64,000 nt of DNA, taken from NCBI RefSeq assembly GCF_910593845.1, contig NZ_CAJVAS010000008.1, positions 124,001-188,000 on the forward strand, read 5' to 3'. Source of the DNA: Paenibacillus solanacearum (lineage in GTDB: Bacteria > Bacillota > Bacilli > Paenibacillales > NBRC-103111). This document shows, in pieces, positions 55,862-63,713 of the stretch (positions within the stretch are counted from its first letter, which is position 1; each line of letters begins with the position of its first letter). Under the pieces are notes generated by a model that did not search any database, was not told the origin of the DNA, and was given only the letters and a program-made list of their open reading frames with translations. A program made the position numbers and the translations under genes.

Positions 55862-57013
55862 ATGAATTTGAAATTTACAGAAGAAAAAGCCACGCAGGCG
55901 GCGGCCAATCGTCCAAAGATGAAACGCTCGATCATTGACTGCGATATCCATCACTATACGGGCCTGAACGTGCTCAAGCCGTATATGCCTCGTCAGTATT
56001 TGGATCTTATGGAGACGATCTCCGGTACCATAAAGCCAAGCAGGGCGCCGGTTGCCGGCGGGTTTAACGGAGGACTCGGCGGAAGAATGGTCGATTCCTT
56101 TCCACCGGGAGGCGGCCCGGCCGGAGGCGATCTTGCATATATGCAGGAGCATTACTTGGATCCATACAACGTGGAATACGGCATTCTGACCGGAGAAGGC
56201 TTCGGAATGCAAAGCTCGGGCAATTATGATTATGCGGCTGCGATCTGCAGTGCGGTCAATGATTACACGATCGATCAATGGCTTACGCAGGACAGCCGGC
56301 TGAAGGGCTCGGTATTCATTATGAAACAGGACCCGACCTTGTCGGTCAAGGAAATCGACCGGGTTGGCGGGCGTTCGGATATGGCTCAGGTCATCGTCTC
56401 GAATGGTGCCACGCTGCCGTACGGTAACCGCCACTATTATCCGATTTATGAAGCTTGCGTGCGTCATAACTTGCCTTTTACGATTCATGTCGGAAATGAA
56501 GGCGCCGGTGTTAACGGACCGCCTACCGGAGCCGGACACGGCTCCTATTATATCGAGTCGCGGGCGGCGCGTCCGCAAGTGATGATGGCCCACCTGGCGA
56601 GCTTCATCTTCGAGGGTGTGTTCGAGCGGTTTCCGACACTGAAGGTGGTGCTGCAGGAGGCGGGCGTCTTCTGGGTCGTGCCGTATTTGTGGAGGCTGGA
56701 TCAGGACTGGAAGGCATTGCGCGTGCAGACGCCTTGGGTGAAGAAGAAACCGAGTGAATATTTCCGCGACCATATTCGCGTCACGACCCAGCCGATTGAA
56801 GAAGCGCCGAACCGCGCGTCATTCGATCAGATGCTGGAAAATATGTGGGCAAAAGAGACTTTGATGTTCTGCAGCGACTACCCGCACTGGGATTTCGATT
56901 CTCCGCTGATGGCGCTGCCACGCTTAAATGACGAACTGTGGGATCGCATCTATTATCAGAATGCGGCGGAAATTTACAACCTGCCTCAGCGCAAGGCGGA
57001 GAGGAAGGAGTAG
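55862..57013 (+). CDS. Amidohydrolase family protein 2 (AH2), partner of Rieske protein 2
   Basis: A 383-residue amidohydrolase-2/ACMSD-group hydrolase, distinct from AH1 and AH3 but with the same frame. It has RSIIDCDIHHYTG (about 22-34), IHVGNEG (about 207-213), MMAHLASFIFEGVFERFPTLKVVLQEAGV (about 241-269) and FCSDYPHWDFDSP (about 339-351). The N-terminal 20 residues are a charged extension. The ATG follows GGAGGGG. The Rieske gene starts 5 bases after its stop. Function is inferred only to the group level. Confidence 0.83.
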   Translation: MNLKFTEEKATQAAANRPKMKRSIIDCDIHHYTGLNVLKPYMPRQYLDLMETISGTIKPSRAPVAGGFNGGLGGRMVDSFPPGGGPAGGDLAYMQEHYLDPYNVEYGILTGEGFGMQSSGNYDYAAAICSAVNDYTIDQWLTQDSRLKGSVFIMKQDPTLSVKEIDRVGGRSDMAQVIVSNGATLPYGNRHYYPIYEACVRHNLPFTIHVGNEGAGVNGPPTGAGHGSYYIESRAARPQVMMAHLASFIFEGVFERFPTLKVVLQEAGVFWVVPYLWRLDQDWKALRVQTPWVKKKPSEYFRDHIRVTTQPIEEAPNRASFDQMLENMWAKETLMFCSDYPHWDFDSPLMALPRLNDELWDRIYYQNAAEIYNLPQRKAERKE

Positions 57014-57018
57014 CAGGC

Positions 57019-57393
57019 ATGACACAGCAGCACATCGTGGCACAAGTATCGGAAATTCCGCCCGGTACTGTAAAGCTCGTAGAAGCGGGTGGACGCAGCA
57101 TCGGCGTGTACAACCTTCATGGAAAGTTCTACGCGCTTCGCAATGTATGCCCGCATCAAGGCGCAGAGCTATGCAAGGGGCTGACGAAGCCGCTTGTCGC
57201 CTCCTCCGGCCCCGGGAACTTCGAATACGAGCGCGAGGGTGAAATCGTGCGCTGCCCTTGGCATCAGTGGGAATTCGACATCAAAACGGGCTTCATGATC
57301 GTCGATCCGGCCATGCGAACCAAATCGTATGAGGTGACCGTCGAAACATTCGGTGTCTCCGTTGAGGAAGGAAACGTCATCGTTCATATGTAA
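57019..57393 (+). CDS. Rieske [2Fe-2S] ferredoxin-like protein 2 (R2)
   Basis: A 124-residue Rieske protein with cluster motif CPHQGAELC...CPWHQW. Between the two halves 32 residues are found, as in R1 and R3, although the loop sequence differs (VASSGPGNFEYERE). The ATG at 57019 follows GGAAGGAG; the frame open from 56938 lies inside the AH2 gene. It is the partner of AH2. A hairpin terminator follows. Confidence 0.83.
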   Translation: MTQQHIVAQVSEIPPGTVKLVEAGGRSIGVYNLHGKFYALRNVCPHQGAELCKGLTKPLVASSGPGNFEYEREGEIVRCPWHQWEFDIKTGFMIVDPAMRTKSYEVTVETFGVSVEEGNVIVHM

Positions 57394-57440
57394 CAGACGG
57401 TTAAGAATGCGAAGGTCTCGATATGGACTAGGCATGAGAT

Positions 57441-57473
57441 AGCCCTTTATTTCTCCGGAAGTAAAGGGCTTTC
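57441..57473. terminator. Terminator between R2 and AraC-5 genes
   Basis: AGCCCTTTA pairs with TAAAGGGCT, followed by TTC. The convergent genes share it. Confidence 0.75.
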
Positions 57474-57508
57474 GATCGCAGATTCGGTCATTGGCATATA
57501 GCGGATGT

Positions 57509-58294
57509 TCAGATCTGGTTGTTCCTTCTGAAATCGGACGCGTTCATCCCGACCTTGGAGCGGAATACACGGCCGAGGTACGACCCGTTCTCATAACCGC
57601 ACTGCGAGGCGATCGCTTCCAAGGTGTGATCCGTTTCCAGAAGCAGCTTCTTGACCTTCTCAAGTCGAAGACGAGTGGCGTACTCGATCGGCGTGACGTC
57701 ATATTCCAAGCGGAAGCGGCGGGTCAATTCGGATGGCTTGATGCCGAGTTCGGCTGCAATGACCTTCATGCTCAATTCGTCGAAAAGGTGCCGGTGAATG
57801 AATTCGGCGGCCTGACGCATCCGGTGATCTGTCTTGTTTTTGCGCTTTTGAACGTTTTTTCGCTCTAATAGGCTCAGGTGCAGCAAATCCATTAGCAAAT
57901 GCAAAGCAAAGCCCGTATCTTTCGACTTGCTTCCGTGTTCGCGCCAAGATTGGCGCAAGTAGGAGTATGTTGAGGAAAGCCGGTTCACATTCGAGATGGT
58001 CACTTTGCCCGCAGGCAGTGAATCGAAGACGGGATCCGGCTCAAAGAGCGGGATAAAGCAGAGCATGTGAAAGGTGATGTCTTCCAGCGATTTACGCTTG
58101 AACATCATGCCCGGCGGTATAAACACAAGATCTCCGAAGGAAGCCCGTCCGCTTTGCTTGCCGACCACATATTCGAATGCGCCGGATTCTATTCCAATAA
58201 TAACGTAATTATGATGAACTTCCGCCGATTTGAAAAAATCTTTCCTTGGTCCAAAGTAGGCGCACATGTCTAATCTGTACGGATGCTGGTACAT
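57509..58294 (-). CDS. AraC family transcriptional regulator (AraC-5)
   Basis: A 261-residue AraC regulator. N-terminal sensing domain: HHNYVIIGIESGAFEYVVGKQSGRASFGDLVFIPPG (about 27-62). C-terminal helix-turn-helix pair: LSMKVIAAELGIKPSELTRRFRLEYDVTPIEYATRLRLEKVKKLL (about 174-218) and LEAIASQCGYENGSYLGRVFRSKVGMNASDFRR. The ATG follows GAGGTG. It is divergent from the GH2 gene, across the region with the first copy of the 70-bp repeat. It is the best candidate for the activator that binds that repeat at both sites. Confidence 0.9.
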   Translation of the reverse strand: MYQHPYRLDMCAYFGPRKDFFKSAEVHHNYVIIGIESGAFEYVVGKQSGRASFGDLVFIPPGMMFKRKSLEDITFHMLCFIPLFEPDPVFDSLPAGKVTISNVNRLSSTYSYLRQSWREHGSKSKDTGFALHLLMDLLHLSLLERKNVQKRKNKTDHRMRQAAEFIHRHLFDELSMKVIAAELGIKPSELTRRFRLEYDVTPIEYATRLRLEKVKKLLLETDHTLEAIASQCGYENGSYLGRVFRSKVGMNASDFRRNNQI

Positions 58295-58361
58295 ACCGTC
58301 ACCTCACTTCATCGCTTTCACATAAACTTACCACAAACAAGCAGGAACAAAAATGGATTTT

Positions 58362-58431
58362 ACCAAATAAAGTGACAAAAATCACTAAATTGAGTGTGTT
58401 TATATTGAAACTTTGTGTGTGTAAGATGAAG
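58362..58431 (+). repeat. 70-bp duplicated promoter segment, copy A (upstream of GH2)
   Basis: This segment is identical to 60431-60500 at 68 of 70 positions. It starts ACCAAATAAAGTGAC and ends GTGTGTAAGATGAAG. It contains the inverted repeat AGTGA-CAAAAA-TCACT and a -10-like TAAGAT placed 17 bp after TTTATA, a weak -35 typical of activator-dependent promoters. It is a shared control region of the GH2 gene and the AH3-R3-SBP5 operon. Confidence 0.9.
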
Positions 58432-58464
58432 ATGACTCATTACTAAAATAAAAGGGGCAGAACA

Positions 58465-60243
58465 ATGACCAATCAGCCTAGAAGTGATTATCCGAGACCG
58501 CAGTTTGTAAGAAACGACTGGATGAGCCTGAACGGCGAGTGGGAATTTGACTATGACGACGACCGTGCAGGGGAGACTGAGAAATGGCATAAATCGGGCA
58601 GGGCGTATACCAAACGCATCCAAGTGCCGTTTGCTTTCCAAAGCAAGCTGAGCGGCATAGGCGAGAACGAATTTCACGATGTGGTCTGGTATCGGAAAAC
58701 GGTATCCTTACCCGAGGGCTGGCAGGGCAAGCAAGTCATTCTGCATTTCGGGGCGGTCGATTACGAAGCGAAAGTTTGGGTGAACGGCGAGCTGGCTGCT
58801 ATGCATCAAGGAGGTCACACGCCTTTTAAAGCCGATATTACGTGGGCTCTCGTTCAAGGAGAAAATGTCATCGTCGTAAGAGCGGAGGATTACAGCAAGG
58901 ACTTGTCGCTGCCCAGGGGCAAGCAGTACTGGCTGCCTGCTTCCAAAGGTATCTTTTATACGAGAACGACGGGTATATGGCAGACGGTATGGATGGAAAC
59001 GGTCGACCGGACACATCTGGAGAAAGTGAAGCTTACGCCGGATATCGACACGGGTACCCTTCATATTCGAACATCCGTGAACGGGCATGACCCGGACGAA
59101 CTCGTTGAACTGAAGGTAAACATTTCGTTCAAGGGTCAGGAGATCAGCGAAACGACGATTCGCCATAAGGCGAGCATCGAGACGTTCTCCGTCATGCTGC
59201 AGCATTTTGCCGGGTTCCGCAGATGCCATCTATGGTCGCCCGAGCATCCGAACTTGTACGATATTCATTTTACCGTGCTGAAAAATGGTCTCGTTGTCGA
59301 CGAAGCGGACAGCTATTTCGGGATGCGGAAAGTTTCGATCGAGAACGGCAACGTATGTCTCAACAACCGGGATTATTATATGCGGCTTGTGCTGGATCAA
59401 GGTTATTTCCCGGATGGCAATTTAACGCCTCCATCGGATGATGCGATCAAGCAAGACGTTGAGCTGACGAAGCAGATGGGCTTTAACGGAGCGAGGAAGC
59501 ATCAGAAGCTCGAAGATCCGCGCTACCTGTATTGGTGCGACAAGCTGGGGCTGCTCGTATGGAGTGAGATGGCCAACGCGTACCAATATTCGGACGAGTA
59601 CGTTCCGCTGTTTACGAAGGAGTGGCAGGAGACGATTGAGCGCGACTATAATCATCCCTGCATCGTGACCTGGGTTCCGCTTAACGAAAGCTGGGGCGTG
59701 TGGGACATTAAAGACGATGTGCGCCAGCAGCAGCATGCGCTCGCGATGTATCATTTGACCAAGTCGCTCGATCCTTCGAGGCTCGTTGTTTCCAATGACG
59801 GCTGGCAGCATATGAAGACGGATCTATGCACCATTCACGATTATGAAGCGAAGCAGGACGTATTGGATGAAACCTACTCGACGCTGGACAAGACGCTGAA
59901 TACGATTCGCGGCCACGGGAAAACGTTCTTTGTCGGCGGAACCGTCTACGAAGGACAACCTGTCCTGGTCAGCGAATTTGGCGGCATCTCTTTCAAAAAA
60001 AGCGAATGGGAGGGCTGGGGCTACTCCGGCGCCGAGAACGAAGAGGATTACCGCAGCAAGCTGAAGGCGGTCATTCAGCCGATGCTGGATTCTCCGGTAG
60101 TACAAGGGTTTTGCTATACCCAACTGACGGATGTGGAGCAGGAGATTAACGGGCTTCTGACATACGACCGTACACCGAAGCTCCCGCTGGAGCAAATCAA
60201 GGAAATTGTAGCAGGCAAAGTGAAGCACCGTATTCATCGCTGA
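58465..60243 (+). CDS. Glycoside hydrolase family 2 protein (beta-glucuronidase/beta-galactosidase type)
   Basis: A 592-residue GH2 enzyme without signal peptide, much shorter than the LacZ-type protein at 12794. The N-terminal jelly roll has SLNGEWEFDYDDD (about 21-33) and HFGAVDYEAKVWVNGE (about 93-108), followed by the immunoglobulin-like and TIM-barrel domains. Acid/base is Glu408 in PLNESWGVW and the nucleophile Glu504 in VSEFGGI. The size matches beta-glucuronidase-like enzymes. It would cleave a sugar from a glycoside taken up by the binding proteins. The ATG follows AGGGGCAG. It carries copy A of the repeat in its promoter. Confidence 0.88.
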   Translation: MTNQPRSDYPRPQFVRNDWMSLNGEWEFDYDDDRAGETEKWHKSGRAYTKRIQVPFAFQSKLSGIGENEFHDVVWYRKTVSLPEGWQGKQVILHFGAVDYEAKVWVNGELAAMHQGGHTPFKADITWALVQGENVIVVRAEDYSKDLSLPRGKQYWLPASKGIFYTRTTGIWQTVWMETVDRTHLEKVKLTPDIDTGTLHIRTSVNGHDPDELVELKVNISFKGQEISETTIRHKASIETFSVMLQHFAGFRRCHLWSPEHPNLYDIHFTVLKNGLVVDEADSYFGMRKVSIENGNVCLNNRDYYMRLVLDQGYFPDGNLTPPSDDAIKQDVELTKQMGFNGARKHQKLEDPRYLYWCDKLGLLVWSEMANAYQYSDEYVPLFTKEWQETIERDYNHPCIVTWVPLNESWGVWDIKDDVRQQQHALAMYHLTKSLDPSRLVVSNDGWQHMKTDLCTIHDYEAKQDVLDETYSTLDKTLNTIRGHGKTFFVGGTVYEGQPVLVSEFGGISFKKSEWEGWGYSGAENEEDYRSKLKAVIQPMLDSPVVQGFCYTQLTDVEQEINGLLTYDRTPKLPLEQIKEIVAGKVKHRIHR

Positions 60244-60302
60244 ATATAGGTATGCCATAGAGAGGGTATTCGGGATTATACCCTGAATAAACGCTCGAAG
60301 AG

Positions 60303-60353
60303 AGGGGCTATTTTACAGTAGTTTTTTGCTGCTGTGAGATAGCCTTCTTTGTT
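60303..60353 (+). terminator. Terminator after GH2 gene
   Basis: GGGGCTAT pairs with ATAGCC, with inner ACAG/CTGT and AG/CT pairs across TTTTTTG, followed by TTCTTTGTT. Confidence 0.75.
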
Positions 60354-60430
60354 GTATCATGTGTTGAAAGCGATCGATTAACCCACGCGAGCGTATCCTC
60401 ATCGAAGACGTAAGCGCCAAAGTGAAAAAC

Positions 60431-60500
60431 ACCAAATAAAGTGACAAAAATAACTAAATTGAGTGAGTTTATATTGAAACTTTGTGTGTGTAAGATGAAG
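60431..60500 (+). repeat. 70-bp duplicated promoter segment, copy B (upstream of AH3)
   Basis: Second copy of the 70-bp segment, with two substitutions: the C in AAAATCACTAA becomes A and the T in GAGTGTGTTT becomes A. It ends 87 bases before the AH3 start. The first substitution damages one arm of the inverted repeat, leaving the rest intact. Confidence 0.9.
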
Positions 60501-60587
60501 GTAAGAGCTCGATCATTCAAACTAAACAGAGATAACCGGTTTCATGCATGAACAGGTTATTCATCGGTATGAAATGGAGTGGGGAAG

Positions 60588-61709
60588 ATGAATCAAGCAT
60601 CGAATGTTAACGAAGCAACAATCCGCGAACCGTTAGGGATTATCGATACGGACGTGCACCAGTCGCCAAAACGCAAACAAGATTTGCTCCCATATTTGCC
60701 GAAGGTGTGGCATGAGCAGTATTTAACCTATGGGAGCGGATTGGCCAACGTATTCCCGACGCCGATCGGCGTTTCCCGCAAAGACGCCACGCCTGAAGGA
60801 GGCGGACCGGCAGGCTCAGATCCGCACTTCATGCTGAAGCATCACGTGGAGCATTACGGGATCGATTACGCCATTCTCACAGGAGGCTCGGAGGCTTCTT
60901 TTGCCTTGCATCCAGACCTGGATTATGCGAGCGCTGTCATTCGCGCCTACAACGATCATACGGTTGAGAACTGGCTCACGGTCGATCCCCGATTCAAGGG
61001 TTCGATCGCGGTCAATGTATCCGATCCCGAAGAAGCTGTGAAGGAAATCGAACGTTTGGGCGATCATCCCGACATGGTTCAGATCATTGTCTGCAGCGGT
61101 GTACGTGCACCGTATGGCCAGCGGTTCTACCATCCAATCTATGAGGCGGCGGAACGTTACGGTCTGCCGATCGCCTTTCACCCCGGTACGGAAGGCAAAA
61201 TGTATCCGCCGACACCCGTAGGCTATCCGACGCGATACATGGAATGGCATAATATAATTCCGTTGACCTTTATGGCCCATGTGAACAGCTTGGTGTGCGA
61301 AGGCGTGTTCGAGAAGTTTCCGGGGCTGAAGTTTGTCGGCATCGAAGGAGGCGTCGCCTGGCTTCCGCATCTGATGTGGCGGATGGATAAGAACTATAAG
61401 GCGCTGCGTTCGCAAACCCCTTGGTTGAAAAGGCTGCCGTCCGAGTACATCAAGGAGCATATCCGTTTGACGACTCAGCCGATCGAAGAACCGGAAAGAC
61501 CGGGCGAGTTTCTGCAAATATTACAGATGATCGACGCGGAGAAGACGATCATGTATTCGTCGGATTATCCGCATTGGGATTTTGACAATCCGAAAGTGGT
61601 GCTTCCTCCCATGCCGCGCGAGTTGAAGGCAAGAATCTTGGCGGGGACCGCAGCCGAGTTGTACGGTCTGCCGCTGAAGAAGACCGGCAAAGCGGAGGTG
61701 AACTCCTAG
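60588..61709 (+). CDS. Amidohydrolase family protein 3 (AH3), partner of Rieske protein 3
   Basis: A 373-residue amidohydrolase-2/ACMSD-group enzyme, a close copy of AH1: GIIDTDVHQS (about 18-27), PSGTEG-like HPGTEGKMYPP (about 200-210), MAHVNSLVCEGVFEKFPGLKFVGIEGG and SSDYPHWDFDNP. The whole chain aligns with AH1 with one gap of two residues after the HPG motif. The ATG at 60588 follows GGAGTGGGG. It ends in TAGTG, overlapping the GTG start of R3 by one base. It is expressed from the promoter in repeat copy B. Confidence 0.85.
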   Translation: MNQASNVNEATIREPLGIIDTDVHQSPKRKQDLLPYLPKVWHEQYLTYGSGLANVFPTPIGVSRKDATPEGGGPAGSDPHFMLKHHVEHYGIDYAILTGGSEASFALHPDLDYASAVIRAYNDHTVENWLTVDPRFKGSIAVNVSDPEEAVKEIERLGDHPDMVQIIVCSGVRAPYGQRFYHPIYEAAERYGLPIAFHPGTEGKMYPPTPVGYPTRYMEWHNIIPLTFMAHVNSLVCEGVFEKFPGLKFVGIEGGVAWLPHLMWRMDKNYKALRSQTPWLKRLPSEYIKEHIRLTTQPIEEPERPGEFLQILQMIDAEKTIMYSSDYPHWDFDNPKVVLPPMPRELKARILAGTAAELYGLPLKKTGKAEVNS

Positions 61710-62104
61710 TGGAACGTTATCCGGTATTGCAGGTCGACGAATTGTCCGACGGCGGGCACAAGATTGTGGAAGTGAGGGGGATCCAATTCGGAATTTATCG
61801 GATTGACGGCCGGTATTATGCATGGCGGAACGTTTGTCCGCACGCAGGTGCGCAGGTTTGCCTGGGCAAGGTATGCGGAACCCGGCTTCCGTCTCTAGTA
61901 TATGAATACAAATATGGGCGCGACAATGAAATCCTTCGGTGTCCGTGGCATGGATGGGAGTTTGATCTGTTGACCGGCGAGCATTTGGTCGATCCGGATA
62001 CGAAGCTGAGAAAAGGCAAGCTGCAGGTCGGCAATCCCATCAATGAAAATCTCGAACCGGGCGTCCTTGAGATGGATCAACAGTACATTTATCTTGTGAT
62101 CTAA
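61709..62104 (+). CDS. Rieske [2Fe-2S] ferredoxin-like protein 3 (R3)
   Basis: A 131-residue Rieske protein starting with GTG. Cluster motif CPHAGAQVC...CPWHGW at Cys43, His45, Cys78 and His81, with the same 32-residue spacing and the same extra cysteines (51 and 56) as R1. About 79 percent of residues match R1. The coupling with AH3 is retained though the overlap is TAGTG instead of TAATG. It is followed by SBP5 after 87 nt, probably in the same transcript. Confidence 0.85.
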   Translation: MERYPVLQVDELSDGGHKIVEVRGIQFGIYRIDGRYYAWRNVCPHAGAQVCLGKVCGTRLPSLVYEYKYGRDNEILRCPWHGWEFDLLTGEHLVDPDTKLRKGKLQVGNPINENLEPGVLEMDQQYIYLVI

Positions 62105-62191
62105 CAACAAAGAAACAATAGGATTAAGAAACGAATAGTGAGAGAATACAGAGAAACCATAGTGAATTTAATGTCGGGGGACAAACAAAAC

Positions 62192-63502
62192 ATGAACAAA
62201 ATCAAATGGGGGTTATATGCAGGGCTGTCAGTCGTCATCGCACTTGCAAGCGGCTGCTCGAATGCGGGGAATGGGAGCGGGAAAGCACCGGATGACAAAA
62301 AGACAGCGGAACCGATTACATTAAACTTTAAGCCTTCGTACTCGATGACAGATGCCCAGGTGGAGGCGTTCATTAAAGAGCCCGTAAAGAAGAAGTTTCC
62401 GCACATTACCGTCAATGTCATCAAGTTCGGCAGCGGCGTTACGTGGGAAAACTCGATTATAGCGGATCAGATTCCTGATTTTTGGGGAGCGCCGTACAAG
62501 GATACGGAATTATTCGTCAAGCTGGGGATCTCCGAGGACTTAAATCCGTTCGTGGCCAAGCATAAAGTCGATACGTCGCGGTTCGAGCCGATGGCGATGA
62601 GTACGATCAAAAGCTTTGCGGGCAAGGGCGAGCTTTACGGGCTGCCCTATGAAACGCATTACGGCGCGTTGTTCTACAACAAGGACATTTTCGATAAATT
62701 TGCCGTTCCTTATCCGAAAGATGGCATGACATGGGATGACGCGATCGCCTTAGCCAGAAAAGTGACCAAAACGGATAACGGCACCGCTTACATCGGTCTG
62801 GATCCTACGTCTCCAGCTGCAGTTAACACATTGACCGGCGGATCAGTCGGCACAGGCAATACTGCGCAGGTGAACAACGATAATTGGAAAAAAGTGTTTT
62901 CGATGCTGAATCAGGTGTACGAGGTACCCGGCTTTGTTCAGGGGAAAAAATACACCTACGGTGTGAACTCGTTTCTGAAGGACAAAACTTTGGCGATGTA
63001 TGCGGGCTGGGAAAACGATGTGCTTGGCAAATTGAACGATATGGAAAAGCAGGGCGATTCGTTCAAGTGGGATATGGTGACGCACCCGAACTTTAAAGAG
63101 AATTTGGGGCAAGGCAGAGATGCGGCCGCGCATGCGTTTTTTATCAGCAACAAGAGCAAATACAAGGAGGAGGCATTCGAGGTCATCAAGCTGCTCACAG
63201 AGGCCGAGGTGCAGGGGATGATGAACCGGCAGGGCGTGTTGACGGTGCTGCCCAAAACGGATGAGGTGAAACGCGACTACGGCAAGGAGATTCCGGTACT
63301 GCAGGGGAAAAATACGGCCGCCATTTTCAAGATGAAACCATCCCCTGCGGTTACGCATAAGTATTATTCCATTATTAGCTCAGAGCTCAGCAAGGCTGCT
63401 GGATCTGTAGCGCTGAAGGAAAAAGATGTGAATACGGCGCTGCGCGATGCGGAGGAAGAAGCAAACAAGAAAATCGCTGCGGAAGTAAAGAAAGAGCAGT
63501 AA
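62192..63502 (+). CDS. ABC-type sugar-binding lipoprotein, SBP5
   Basis: A 436-residue lipoprotein with signal MNKIKWGLYAGLSVVIALA and lipobox SGC (Cys at 22). Family motifs are FYNKDIFDKFAVPYPKDG then MTWDDAIALARKVTK (about 176-208) and VNTALRDAEEEANKKI at the C-terminus. It closely resembles SBP1 in the middle part. The ATG at 62192 follows GGGGGA at 11 bases. An in-frame ATG at 62171 is possible but would add a poor signal sequence. It is located downstream of AH3-R3, so ligand binding and the enzyme pair are co-expressed. Confidence 0.87.
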   Translation: MNKIKWGLYAGLSVVIALASGCSNAGNGSGKAPDDKKTAEPITLNFKPSYSMTDAQVEAFIKEPVKKKFPHITVNVIKFGSGVTWENSIIADQIPDFWGAPYKDTELFVKLGISEDLNPFVAKHKVDTSRFEPMAMSTIKSFAGKGELYGLPYETHYGALFYNKDIFDKFAVPYPKDGMTWDDAIALARKVTKTDNGTAYIGLDPTSPAAVNTLTGGSVGTGNTAQVNNDNWKKVFSMLNQVYEVPGFVQGKKYTYGVNSFLKDKTLAMYAGWENDVLGKLNDMEKQGDSFKWDMVTHPNFKENLGQGRDAAAHAFFISNKSKYKEEAFEVIKLLTEAEVQGMMNRQGVLTVLPKTDEVKRDYGKEIPVLQGKNTAAIFKMKPSPAVTHKYYSIISSELSKAAGSVALKEKDVNTALRDAEEEANKKIAAEVKKEQ

Positions 63503-63520
63503 GCAGGAGCTATAGAGAAA

Positions 63521-63556
63521 CGGGCGTCGCGGTAACTATTTACGCGGCGTCCTTTT
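63521..63556 (+). terminator. Terminator after SBP5
   Basis: GGGCGTCGCG (63521-63530) pairs with CGCGGCGTCC (63542-63551; two G-T pairs), followed by TTTTT. Confidence 0.9.
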
Positions 63557-63713
63557 TCTAAGGGGATGAATAAACAGGTCAATAATTGATTATAAATTCG
63601 TCAATCATCGTAAATCTTTTATTCCCCTGACAAGGTTAAAATCAGCATTGTGCCACTGCCTGAAATAAAGGGTTGAGTTCGTTTGCGGATTAGCAATCAG
63701 AAGGAGGCAGCTC

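Noticed and set aside
58362-60500. Repeats at 58362 and 60431 as a CRISPR or insertion sequence
   Set aside because: There are only two copies 2 kb apart, no spacer pattern, no terminal inverted repeats and no transposase. A shared promoter region fits better.
60308-60520. Minus-strand frame of 70 codons before AH3
   Set aside because: It lies across the terminator and the 70-bp repeat, is A+T-rich and has no ribosome binding site.
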